DNA from: Acidobacteriota bacterium
GTDB lineage: Bacteria > Acidobacteriota > Terriglobia > Bryobacterales > Bryobacteraceae
DNA: 43,125 bases
Assembly: GCA_018268835.1 (NCBI GenBank)
Contig: JAFDVU010000044.1
Coordinates: 1 to 43,125 of the forward strand
Direction: 5' to 3'
Shown: piece after piece, positions 33,886 to 41,971 of the stretch
Layout of the letters: the number at the start of each line of letters is the position of its first letter
Position numbering within the stretch: position 1 is the stretch's first letter
Notes under the pieces: model-generated
The model's database searches: none
Told to the model about the DNA's origin: nothing
Seen by the model: only the letters and a program-made list of their open reading frames with translations
Program-made: the position numbers and the translations under genes

Positions 33886-36441
33886 ATGTCATTCCCGATC
33901 TGTAGGTTTGGTGCGCCGCTGCTGCTCGCGGCCGGCCTGGCGTTGGCCGCCGACCCGGCGAGTCTGAATCAACTGCGACAGGGCTTCGAACGCCCGCCGG
34001 ACAGCGCGCGCATGATGGTGCGCTGGTGGTGGTTCGGCCCGGCGGTGACCCGGACCGAACTCGAGACCGAGATGCGCACCATGAAGCAGGGCGGCATCGG
34101 CGGCTTCGAGGTGCAGCCCACGTATCCGCTGGAACTGGACAACGCGGCGAAGGGGATTCGCAACCTGCCGTACATGTCGAAGGAGTTCCTCGACATGGTG
34201 ACGTTCACGGGCCAGAAGGCGCGCGAGATCGGGCTGCGGATGGACCTCACGCTGGGCAGCGGGTGGCCGTTCGGCGGTCCGCACATCACGCAGGCGCTGG
34301 CCTCGCCGCGACTGCGAGTGGCGACGGACCCGGCACTGCGCGAGGGTGAAAAACTGATCGCGGTCTTTCAGAAAGGCAAGCTGGTGGAGAAGCCCGACCC
34401 TTCGGCGGGACCGGCCGAGTACTTCATTTCGAGTTTCACGCGGCAGATGGTGAAGCGCGCCGCGGTGGGCGCCGAAGGGTTCGTGTTGGATCACTACGAT
34501 CGCGCGGCGATCGAGCAGCACTTCAAATACGTCGGCGAACCGCTGCTCAAAGCGCTGGCGAAGACGCCGCCGTACGCAATCTTCAGCGATTCGCTGGAAG
34601 TCTACGGCTCGGACTGGGCGCCGGATTTTCTCAGCGAGTTCCAGAAACGGCGCGGCTACGATCTGAAGCCGCTGCTGCCGGCGCTGGCCGGCGACATCGG
34701 TCCGGATACCGGCGCCATCCGCCACGATTGGGGACTGACCCTGAGCGAACTCTGCGAGGACAATTACCTGAAGGTCATCACGGCGTGGGCGAAGCAGCAC
34801 AACACGCAGTTCCGTTCGCAGACGTACGGCATCCCGCCGGTGCGGCTTTCGAGCGAACGGCTGGTGGACCTGGCCGAGGGCGAGGGCGCGCAGTGGCGCC
34901 ACTTCTCCACGACGCGCTGGGCCACGTCGGCAAACCATCTCTACGGGCGCAACATCACCTCCACGGAGACGTGGACGTGGCTGCACTCGCCGGTATTCCG
35001 TGCCACGCCGCTGGATGTGAAGGCCGAAGCCGACGTGCACTTTCTGCAAGGCGTGAACCAGCTTGTGGCGCACGGCTGGCCGTATTCGCCGCCGGAAGCG
35101 GGCGAGCCGGGCTGGCGCTTCTACGCCTCGGCGGTGTTCAACAATCACAACCCGTGGTGGATCGTGATGCCGGACATCACCACCTACATCCAGCGGATCA
35201 GTTGGATGCTGCGCCAGGGTAAGCCGGTGGAAGACGTGGCGGTGTACCTGCCGGAAGCCGACGCGATGGCGCACTTCACACTGGGGCGCGACAGCGTGAA
35301 CCAGGCGATGGAAGGGCTGCTCGGGCCGGAACTGGTCCCGGCGATCCTGGACGCCGGGTATAACTTCGACTTCATCGACGACGGGGCGATCGATCAGGTG
35401 GGGATCCCGTACCGCATTCTGGTGGTGCCGAACGTGGAGCGGATTCCGCTGACCACGATGCAGAAGATCGACGCGTATGCGGCCAAGGGCGGGCACGTGA
35501 TTTTCACGCGGCGCATGCCATCGCTGGCGCCGGGGCTCAAGGAAGCGGGCGACGCGGCGAAGATCCAGGCGATCGCCGGGAGGTATCGCGCGATCGGACA
35601 AGGCGCGCTGGCGGAGGCTCTGCACGCGGCGCTGCCGCCGGACGCGACGGTGCCGGTGGGCGTGGGTGTGGTCCATCGCTCGCTGCCCTACGCCGAAGTG
35701 TACTTCCTGGCGAACACGACGAATCAGCCCGCGCGCGGCGCGGCGAGTTTCCGGGTGCAGAACCTGGAGCCGGCATGGTGGGATCCGTACACCGGCAAGG
35801 TCACGCGCGCGGACCTGAACCTGGCACTGGCGCCTTACGAATCCCGCGTGCTCGTGTTTTCGAAGGAGAAAGCTCCGGCGGCGCCGGCGAGTTCGCGGAG
35901 CGTATCCGAGGACCTGAGCGGCGGGTGGACCATCACCTTCCCAGGCGCGCAGCCGGCGCCGATGGAGAAACTGCGCTCGTGGACCGACGACGAGGCGCGC
36001 AAGTACTACTCGGGCACGGCGACGTACGAGCGCAAGTTCAACGCGCCGGAATCAGTGGTAAAGGCGGCACGGCTGGTGATCGACTTCGGCGAGGGGACTC
36101 CGGTGGATCCGAACTCCACGCGGCGCGCGCCGAACGGGATGCGCGCGTGGATGGAGAGCCCGGTGCGCGAAGCGGCGCAGGTGTACGTGAACGGCCGTCT
36201 CGCGGGCGCGGTGTGGAAGCCGCCGTACCAGGTAGAGGTGACGGGGCTGCTCAAGGCCGGCGAGAACTCGATCCGGGTTGTGGTGGCGAACACGGCGCTG
36301 AACCTGCTGGCCAAGGGTCCGCTGCCGGACTACAAGGAACTGATCGCGAAGTACGGCGACCGCTTCCAGGCGCAGGACATGCAGAGTGTGCAGGCGCTGC
36401 CCAGCGGGATGATGGGGCCTGTGAAGCTGGAATCGCGCTGA
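33886..36441 (+). CDS. Exported GH106-like glycoside hydrolase (alpha-L-rhamnosidase type)
   Basis: An 851-residue protein with a signal peptide (residues 1-22, L-L-L-A-A-G-L-A-L-A-A). Its start, with M-M-V-R-W-W-W-F-G-P-A-V-T and G-G-I-G-G-F-E-V-Q-P at about 43-80, and G-S-G-W-P-F-G-G-P-H at about 125, are the hallmarks of GH106 alpha-L-rhamnosidases and close relatives. The catalytic TIM barrel fills the first 450 residues or so. A C-terminal jelly-roll with V-Y-V-N-G-R-L-A-G-A-V-W-K-P-P-Y lies at about 760-850. It would cut terminal rhamnose from plant or microbial glycans outside the cytoplasm. The neighbouring rhamnose mutarotase supports rhamnose, but related sugars are possible. First gene of a four-gene operon. 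Confidence 0.83.
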   Translation: MSFPICRFGAPLLLAAGLALAADPASLNQLRQGFERPPDSARMMVRWWWFGPAVTRTELETEMRTMKQGGIGGFEVQPTYPLELDNAAKGIRNLPYMSKEFLDMVTFTGQKAREIGLRMDLTLGSGWPFGGPHITQALASPRLRVATDPALREGEKLIAVFQKGKLVEKPDPSAGPAEYFISSFTRQMVKRAAVGAEGFVLDHYDRAAIEQHFKYVGEPLLKALAKTPPYAIFSDSLEVYGSDWAPDFLSEFQKRRGYDLKPLLPALAGDIGPDTGAIRHDWGLTLSELCEDNYLKVITAWAKQHNTQFRSQTYGIPPVRLSSERLVDLAEGEGAQWRHFSTTRWATSANHLYGRNITSTETWTWLHSPVFRATPLDVKAEADVHFLQGVNQLVAHGWPYSPPEAGEPGWRFYASAVFNNHNPWWIVMPDITTYIQRISWMLRQGKPVEDVAVYLPEADAMAHFTLGRDSVNQAMEGLLGPELVPAILDAGYNFDFIDDGAIDQVGIPYRILVVPNVERIPLTTMQKIDAYAAKGGHVIFTRRMPSLAPGLKEAGDAAKIQAIAGRYRAIGQGALAEALHAALPPDATVPVGVGVVHRSLPYAEVYFLANTTNQPARGAASFRVQNLEPAWWDPYTGKVTRADLNLALAPYESRVLVFSKEKAPAAPASSRSVSEDLSGGWTITFPGAQPAPMEKLRSWTDDEARKYYSGTATYERKFNAPESVVKAARLVIDFGEGTPVDPNSTRRAPNGMRAWMESPVREAAQVYVNGRLAGAVWKPPYQVEVTGLLKAGENSIRVVVANTALNLLAKGPLPDYKELIAKYGDRFQAQDMQSVQALPSGMMGPVKLESR

Positions 36442-36461
36442 AGCCGCACCAACACTGACTC

Positions 36462-37487
36462 ATGGGCGGCCTTCAACTTTCTTCCTTCGGCCTGCTGCTG
36501 GCCGCCGCGATGTCGGTGACGAACGTGCTCACCGACGTATGGCGCAAGCGCGCGCTGGACAAGCGCGACCTGTTTCCGGTGACGTTCTGGATGCGGGTGG
36601 CGGTGGCGGTGCTGTTCGTCGCCATCGAACTGGCGCGGATGGCGAGCGGCACTCCACTGGCGATTCGCGACACCGGTCCGCTGTTCGGACTGGTGCAACT
36701 GGCGCCGCTGCCCACGTTCCTTGCGTACCTGGTAATCGACGTGGCGCTGATCACGGTGGTGATGTGGCTGTATTTTCGCGCGCTACAGATCTCGCCGCTT
36801 TCGATGTGCATTCCGTTTTTGGCGTTCACGCCGGTGTTTCTGATTCCGACGACGTGCGTGCTGCTGGGGCAGCGGCCGCAGGCGGTCAAACTGCTCGGGG
36901 TGGCACTGATCGTAGCCGGGTCGCTAGCCATGCACCGTACGCTGTTCGCGGTGGGGTGGCTGGCGCCGGTGAAGGCGGTGATTCAGGAGAAGGGCAGCCG
37001 CTACATGCTGCTGGTGGCGTTTATTTTTTCGCTCACCAATCCGCTGGATAAGAAGCTGGTGGACATGAGCGATGTTTACATTGAAGCGGTTGCGTACGGC
37101 ACCGGACTGGTGATTTCGTTCTACCTGCTGGCGCGCTCGCAGAAGGCGGACTTCCTGGCGGCAGCCCGCGGCAACGGGAAGTGGATCGCGATGGCGGGGC
37201 TGTTCGACGCGGTGAGCCTGTTGTTTCAGCTTGCCTCGTACACGTACCTGGCGGTGGTGATCACGGTGAGCATCAAGCGCGCCGGGATCGTGCTCAGCGT
37301 GTTCGCGGGCTGGCTGTTTTTCCGCGAGCGCGGCATCACGGACCAGGTGATCGCGGCCAGCGTGATGTTCTGCGGCGTCTTGATTCTCTACCTGCCGCTG
37401 ACGCTGGCGCAGGCGCTGGCGGTAGTGGCGGCGACGCTGGCGGGGATGAGCGCGGCGCTCTACGCCACGAGGGCGAAGACGGCATGA
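36462..37487 (+). CDS. EamA/DMT-type transporter
   Basis: A 341-residue membrane protein with about ten transmembrane helices in two halves, each resembling an EamA domain (L-L-L-A-A-A-M-S-V-T-N-V at the start; L-L-V-A-F-I-F-S-L-T-N-P-L-D-K-K for the second). DMT-family proteins move sugars, amino acids or metabolites; the operon suggests a sugar or sugar derivative released by the glycosidase. The distance from the glycosidase is 20 bases and its last four bases overlap the next ATG (ATGA), so translation is coupled. Confidence 0.82.
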   Translation: MGGLQLSSFGLLLAAAMSVTNVLTDVWRKRALDKRDLFPVTFWMRVAVAVLFVAIELARMASGTPLAIRDTGPLFGLVQLAPLPTFLAYLVIDVALITVVMWLYFRALQISPLSMCIPFLAFTPVFLIPTTCVLLGQRPQAVKLLGVALIVAGSLAMHRTLFAVGWLAPVKAVIQEKGSRYMLLVAFIFSLTNPLDKKLVDMSDVYIEAVAYGTGLVISFYLLARSQKADFLAAARGNGKWIAMAGLFDAVSLLFQLASYTYLAVVITVSIKRAGIVLSVFAGWLFFRERGITDQVIAASVMFCGVLILYLPLTLAQALAVVAATLAGMSAALYATRAKTA

Positions 37488-38518
37488 TCAACGTATCGTT
37501 CGTGGGCTGCGGCGGCATGGCCGCGCACTATATCGACGTCTACCGCACGCTGGATTACGCGCGGCTGGCGAACCGGATCGATCCGGCGGTGGAAGGCGCG
37601 TCGAAGGATTTCGCGGACGCGCTCGGGCCGGAGATCGACGCGGTGGTGATTTCGACGCCGAACCATCTGCATCGCGCGCAGGCGGTGGCGGCGATCGAAG
37701 CCGGCAAGCACGTACTGCTGCAAAAGCCGGTGGCCAATACCATGGCCGATGCAGAAGCGATCGAAGCCGCGGCGGCGCGGAGCGACCGCACGATCGGGCT
37801 TTACATGAGCTACTTCGATCAGCCGCTGATTCACGATTTGCGGGACATGATCGCGGGCGGTTGGCTGGGCGACGTGGTGCATTGTTACGCGCGGCTGATG
37901 CACAAGGGCGGAATGATGTGGTCGCGCGAGGCGCTGCAAGGAAACGCGAACTGGCGCGGACGGGTGGCGGAGACCGGCGGCGGCTGTTTCATTCAGCTCG
38001 CGGTGCACTACCTGCACATTTTCGAGTGGGCGACGGGGGCGCGGGTGGCGCGCGCGACCGGGTTCACGCGGCGACTGCACTGTCCGGGGCTGGAGGGCGA
38101 GGACCTGGCGGCGGCGGTGTTTCAGCTCGATTCGGGGGCGATGATCACGATCGACACGGCGTGGTGCGCGAACGGCGAGGAGCTTGCGGTGCACGGCACG
38201 CTGGGGCGCTTCACGTATCGCGACAACAAGCTGGCGCTGGCGTCCACGGCGGGGCGGTTCGCGGGGCGGGTGGCGCGGTACGACGGCGGGCAGGTGCCCG
38301 CGTTCGGCGGGCCGCAGGGCGAGGAGCAGCAGATGGAGGTGCGGCCGCCGGCGTTCGCGGACGTGACGAATCCGCTGAACCAGCACCGGCAGTTTCTGGA
38401 GGCGGTGCGGGACGGGCGTCCGGCGCCGGTTTCGATCGCGAGCGGCGTGCGCGATTTGCGGATCGTGATGGCGCTGTACGAAGCGGCGCGCACGGGGCGC
38501 GCGGTGGAGGTCGCATGA
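37484..38518 (+). CDS. Gfo/Idh/MocA-family oxidoreductase with a shortened Rossmann domain
   Basis: A 344-residue NAD(P)-dependent sugar oxidoreductase. F-V-G-C-G-G-M at 5-11 is the dinucleotide motif, S-T-P-N-H-L-H is at about 56-62, and the catalytic lysine sits in L-L-Q-K-P-V (Gln replaces the common Glu of E-K-P). Between strand one and I-D-A-V-V-I-S-T-P only about 45 residues remain, roughly 15 fewer than usual, so the middle of the Rossmann fold is trimmed. The C-terminal alpha/beta domain looks complete, with H-Y-L-H-I-F-E-W as the active His region. It probably oxidises or epimerises a sugar arising from the glycosidase. Overlaps both neighbours by ATGA. Confidence 0.85.
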   Translation: MINVSFVGCGGMAAHYIDVYRTLDYARLANRIDPAVEGASKDFADALGPEIDAVVISTPNHLHRAQAVAAIEAGKHVLLQKPVANTMADAEAIEAAAARSDRTIGLYMSYFDQPLIHDLRDMIAGGWLGDVVHCYARLMHKGGMMWSREALQGNANWRGRVAETGGGCFIQLAVHYLHIFEWATGARVARATGFTRRLHCPGLEGEDLAAAVFQLDSGAMITIDTAWCANGEELAVHGTLGRFTYRDNKLALASTAGRFAGRVARYDGGQVPAFGGPQGEEQQMEVRPPAFADVTNPLNQHRQFLEAVRDGRPAPVSIASGVRDLRIVMALYEAARTGRAVEVA

Positions 38519-39330
38519 CGCCGTTGGGGATTGTGAGCGACGAGATCACGCGCGATTTTCGCGAGGCGGTGCGGGTGGGAACATCGCTCGGGATCCGGCG
38601 CTACGAAGTGCGGAACCTGGCCGCGGGTCGCGCGCCGATGTGCGGCGACCGGGCCATGGCGGAGGCGGAAGAGATCGCGCGGGACGAGGGCGTGATGATC
38701 ACGGCGCTCTCGCCGGGGTTGTTCAAGTTCACCGATACCGAGAGCGCGTTCCGGCGCGAGATGGCGGAGATCTATCCGCGGGCGGCGGAGTGGGCACAGC
38801 GGTGGGGCCTGCCGGGGCTGATCGTATTCGGCTTTCACAAAGCAGGAGCGACGGAGGCGAACGCGGCCGAATTTCCGAGCGCGCATCCGCCGGCGGAGAT
38901 TCGCGCGTGGCTGGAGGAAGCGGCGGGGCGCGCGGCGGCGGATGGGCTGACACTGATGATCGAGCCGGAGCCGATTTGCTGGTGCGATACGGGGCGGGCG
39001 ACGGTCGCGCTGCTGAGCGGACTCGGCAACGTGCGGATCAATCACGATCCGGGGAACGTGGCGTGGCTGACGAACAGCGATCCGGCGGGCGAGTTCGACG
39101 TGGTGGCGCCATACATCGCCAATGTACACGTGAAGGACATTCGTCCGGTGAAGGGGGATCCGGAGTGGGTGCCGGCGGGCGAGGGAATCGTGGATTACAC
39201 GACGCAGTTTCGCGCGTTGCGGGGGATCGGGTATGAGGGGCCGGTGTCGCTCGAGCCCCACATGGACTTCAGCCTGGAGGCGACGCGGCGGTGCAAGGAG
39301 GCGGTGGAGCGGATTTGGGCGGGGATGTGA
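38515..39330 (+). CDS. Sugar phosphate isomerase/epimerase (xylose-isomerase-like TIM barrel)
   Basis: A 271-residue AP-endonuclease-2/xylose-isomerase-like TIM barrel. The metal-binding pattern is visible: a Glu in L-M-I-E-P-E-P at about 147-153, N-H-D-P-G-N at about 176-181, H-V-K-D-I at about 203-207, and S-L-E-P-H near the end. Members isomerise or epimerise free or phosphorylated sugars with divalent metal. It starts with ATGA inside the end of the oxidoreductase gene and is the last gene of the operon glycosidase-transporter-oxidoreductase-isomerase. Codons end mostly in G, unlike genes upstream of 32 kb. Confidence 0.83.
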   Translation: MTPLGIVSDEITRDFREAVRVGTSLGIRRYEVRNLAAGRAPMCGDRAMAEAEEIARDEGVMITALSPGLFKFTDTESAFRREMAEIYPRAAEWAQRWGLPGLIVFGFHKAGATEANAAEFPSAHPPAEIRAWLEEAAGRAAADGLTLMIEPEPICWCDTGRATVALLSGLGNVRINHDPGNVAWLTNSDPAGEFDVVAPYIANVHVKDIRPVKGDPEWVPAGEGIVDYTTQFRALRGIGYEGPVSLEPHMDFSLEATRRCKEAVERIWAGM

Positions 39331-39508
39331 TGGGGGAGGCGAGCCATGGTCATGCGTGGTGTGGTGCTGGGCGTGTCGGGCTAGAGCGGCGATTCGGGGG
39401 GACAACCCGTCAAGTTGACCGAACGGTGAGGACAGCGCCGCTTCTTGAGGCGTATCCTGTACCATAAGTTTGCGCGTTTCGGTCGTAGGGCGCGTCAAGA
39501 CGAGTAAG
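39331..39508. other. Intergenic region before the duplicated permease
   Basis: No gene. The G-rich strand bias of the preceding operon ends here. No terminator or clear promoter was found; TTGAGG near 39450 has no good -10 partner. Confidence 0.4.
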
Positions 39509-41854
39509 ATGCTGTCACTCTGGAAAGATCTGAAGTACGCGCTTCGGACTTTGCGCAAATCGCCGTCTCTTGCCGCTGTCGGTACCCTTTCCATAGCGCT
39601 GGGCATCGGCGTCAACGTCACCGCATTCAGCATCGTCCGCGAGTTGGTATTCGACGACGTCACGGCAGAGCACCCGGAGCGTCTCGCTTACATCAATGCA
39701 GATGTTTCCTATCCGCTCTATCGCGATCTTCGCCGCGCCGGTATTTTCCAGGACATGGCCTGCTACCACTCCGTGACGATCTGGAGTTGGCGCAATGGCG
39801 CGCATAGCGAGATGGCATGGACCATCCGCTCCAGCGCCAATTTCTTCGACGTCCTCGGAGTGACGCCGTTTGCCGGCCGGCTCTATACACAGTCGGACGA
39901 GGGCCGCGACCTGGCCGTTGTGAGCTACTCATTCTGGCGCAAACAGCTCGGCGGCGATCCGGCAGCGATCGGACGCCCGCTCCAACTGAACGGGCGGATC
40001 TACACCATCACGGCGATTCTGGGCCGCAATTACCGGAGCATCTACGGCAACGATTTCTCGCCGCAGGTCTACGTGCCTCGAGTCCCTGACGCCGGACGCT
40101 TCCTGGTTTTCGGACGGCTGGCGGCCGGCACTTCCAAGGCGGCGACCCGCGAATCGCTGCTGGCCAAGGCGACGGCACTGGGCGGGGCGGAGCTCGGTCG
40201 CCGCGTCGCCAATCTCTACCCGGTCGGCGGCTTCGCCGGGCATGCGGCAGCCCGGGGCGATCCGGTCTTTCCTGTCCTGATGGCGCTCTACGCTGTGGCC
40301 GGCATTCTCGCGCTGATCGGCTGCGCGAACGCCGCCGGTCTCCTCCTGGCGCGAAGCGCCGCCCGGCAGCGCGAAATCGCGATCCGCAAAGCCATCGGCG
40401 CGGGCCGGTGGCAAATCGTTCGACACCTGCTAGCCGAAGGGTGCGTGATGACGGGCGCGGGCACCGTGCTCGGCTACATGCTACACACCGCCATCGCCGC
40501 GCGCCTCCGTCTGCTGACGTATCCCGGCGCGTACGGGCAGCCGTACGAGTTCCACTTCGAAACGAATGCCGGGCTTGTCCTCTATGCCGCGGCACTGGGC
40601 GCGGCGGCGCTGCTCGTCTCATCGCTTGTTCCCGCGATGCGCGGCGCGAGCGCGGATCTGTCGCTGGCCATCCGCCAGGCGCCGCCTGCATTTTCCATCC
40701 GCCGCTGGAGCCTGCGCAGCAGCTTCGTCGGCGTCCAGATGGCGCTCTCGGTGGTCCTGCTGGCGCTGGGAGCCTTCTTTACTCGCGGATTCCTTAGTAT
40801 GGCCACGGCCGAACCTGGGTTCGAGATAGCCCACACGTTGTTCGCGGGCGTGCAACCCGTTCGCGGGGCGCACACGGGCGACGAGTATTTCACCTGGCGC
40901 GGGGAACTGTTGAACGCCGTGCGCGCGGTGCCGGGCGTGGCCGCCGCCAGCTCGACCACGATCATCCCGCTTGCCGGAGAGCGAGCCCGTTTGCCTGTGC
41001 GCCGCGAGGACGAGCCGTCTTCGGATTTCCGTGAAGTTTACCGTACCGGTGTTGGCGACCAATACTTCACGACATTCGCCATCCCTGTGCTTCGGGGCCG
41101 CGATTTCGAGGCGCGCGACCGCACTCGCCGCCCGCTGCCCACGATCGTCAACCGCAGTCTGGCCCGCGAGTTGTTCGGCGCGGACGATCCGGTTGGCCGG
41201 CGCCTGGTCATGGGCCGCGACGCCGGCGAAGTCCTCGAAATTGTGGGGGTGTGCCAGGATACACGTGTCCGCACGCTCGCCGAGGAGAACCCCCCGGCGC
41301 TCTTCGTTCCCGGCTTCGATACCGGACTGGTCGTGCGCGTGGCCGGCGACCCGGCACAATGGATCGAGCCGCTACGTCGCGCGTTGGGCGTGGTGGATCC
41401 CGAGGCCGCCCTCGATATCCGCACCATGCGCGACGCTACCGAAGGCGCCATCTGGCCGATCCGCATGGCGTCGCTTCTTCTGGCCTCCCTCAGCGGTCTC
41501 GGGCTGGCCCTGGCATTGGTGGGACTGTACGCCTCTGTTTCCGATTCGGCTGGCAGGCGCACGCGCGAGATGGGGATTCGGGTGGCGCTCGGCGCAACGC
41601 CCGCCCGCATCGTTTGGGCGTCCGTGCGCGATTCCATAGCGGTCCTGCTGTGCGGCGGCGCGGCCGGTATCATATTCGCCATCGCCGCCATTCACCCGGT
41701 GGCGAACCTCGCTCCCGCTGGCGTGGATCCCTGGAGCCCCGCCATGTTCGCGGCCGTGCTCCTCCTCCTTTTGGCGTCCGGCGCCGGCGCAGCATATCTC
41801 CCCGCACGCCGCGCTGCGAAAATTGATCCGTCCATCGCTCTGCGCGAAGAATGA
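39509..41854 (+). CDS. Duplicated FtsX/MacB-like permease (acidobacterial orphan permease type, ADOP)
   Basis: A 781-residue membrane protein from ATG 39509 (M-L-S-L-W-K-D-L-K-Y-A-L-R-T-L-R-K-S-P). It has two MacB periplasmic core plus FtsX units: helix 1 at about 25-45 (L-S-I-A-L-G-I-G-V-N-V-T-A), a first FtsX triple at about 265-390 with R-E-I-A-I-R-K-A-I-G-A-G, another core from about 410, and the last FtsX block at about 650-775 with R-E-M-G-I-R-V-A-L-G-A-T. This duplicated architecture without its own ATPase gene nearby is the ADOP type, expanded in Acidobacteria. The transported substrate is unknown. The usual PadR-type regulator is absent. The stop is followed in frame by a dispersed repeat copy. 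Confidence 0.87.
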   Translation: MLSLWKDLKYALRTLRKSPSLAAVGTLSIALGIGVNVTAFSIVRELVFDDVTAEHPERLAYINADVSYPLYRDLRRAGIFQDMACYHSVTIWSWRNGAHSEMAWTIRSSANFFDVLGVTPFAGRLYTQSDEGRDLAVVSYSFWRKQLGGDPAAIGRPLQLNGRIYTITAILGRNYRSIYGNDFSPQVYVPRVPDAGRFLVFGRLAAGTSKAATRESLLAKATALGGAELGRRVANLYPVGGFAGHAAARGDPVFPVLMALYAVAGILALIGCANAAGLLLARSAARQREIAIRKAIGAGRWQIVRHLLAEGCVMTGAGTVLGYMLHTAIAARLRLLTYPGAYGQPYEFHFETNAGLVLYAAALGAAALLVSSLVPAMRGASADLSLAIRQAPPAFSIRRWSLRSSFVGVQMALSVVLLALGAFFTRGFLSMATAEPGFEIAHTLFAGVQPVRGAHTGDEYFTWRGELLNAVRAVPGVAAASSTTIIPLAGERARLPVRREDEPSSDFREVYRTGVGDQYFTTFAIPVLRGRDFEARDRTRRPLPTIVNRSLARELFGADDPVGRRLVMGRDAGEVLEIVGVCQDTRVRTLAEENPPALFVPGFDTGLVVRVAGDPAQWIEPLRRALGVVDPEAALDIRTMRDATEGAIWPIRMASLLLASLSGLGLALALVGLYASVSDSAGRRTREMGIRVALGATPARIVWASVRDSIAVLLCGGAAGIIFAIAAIHPVANLAPAGVDPWSPAMFAAVLLLLLASGAGAAYLPARRAAKIDPSIALREE

Positions 41855-41863
41855 TCCGGGCGA

Positions 41864-41914
41864 CTGACTCAGCGCTGGGAGCGGCCGCCGGTCAAGATCA
41901 GCGACGGCGACTTC
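41864..41914 (+). repeat. Dispersed repeat, copy 3
   Basis: These 51 bases match 43031-43081 at 48 positions. Starting 9 bases after the permease stop, and in the same frame as the permease, it reads L-T-Q-R-W-E-R-P-P-V-K-I-S-D-G-D-F and stops three codons later. With copy 4 it brackets the SIR2-like gene as a direct repeat; the copies are 1167 bases apart. Confidence 0.8.
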
Positions 41915-41971
41915 CCGTCCAACTGAATTCGCGAAGCCGGGAGTGTTTCTTCCGGAATATCCTATGGAAAG

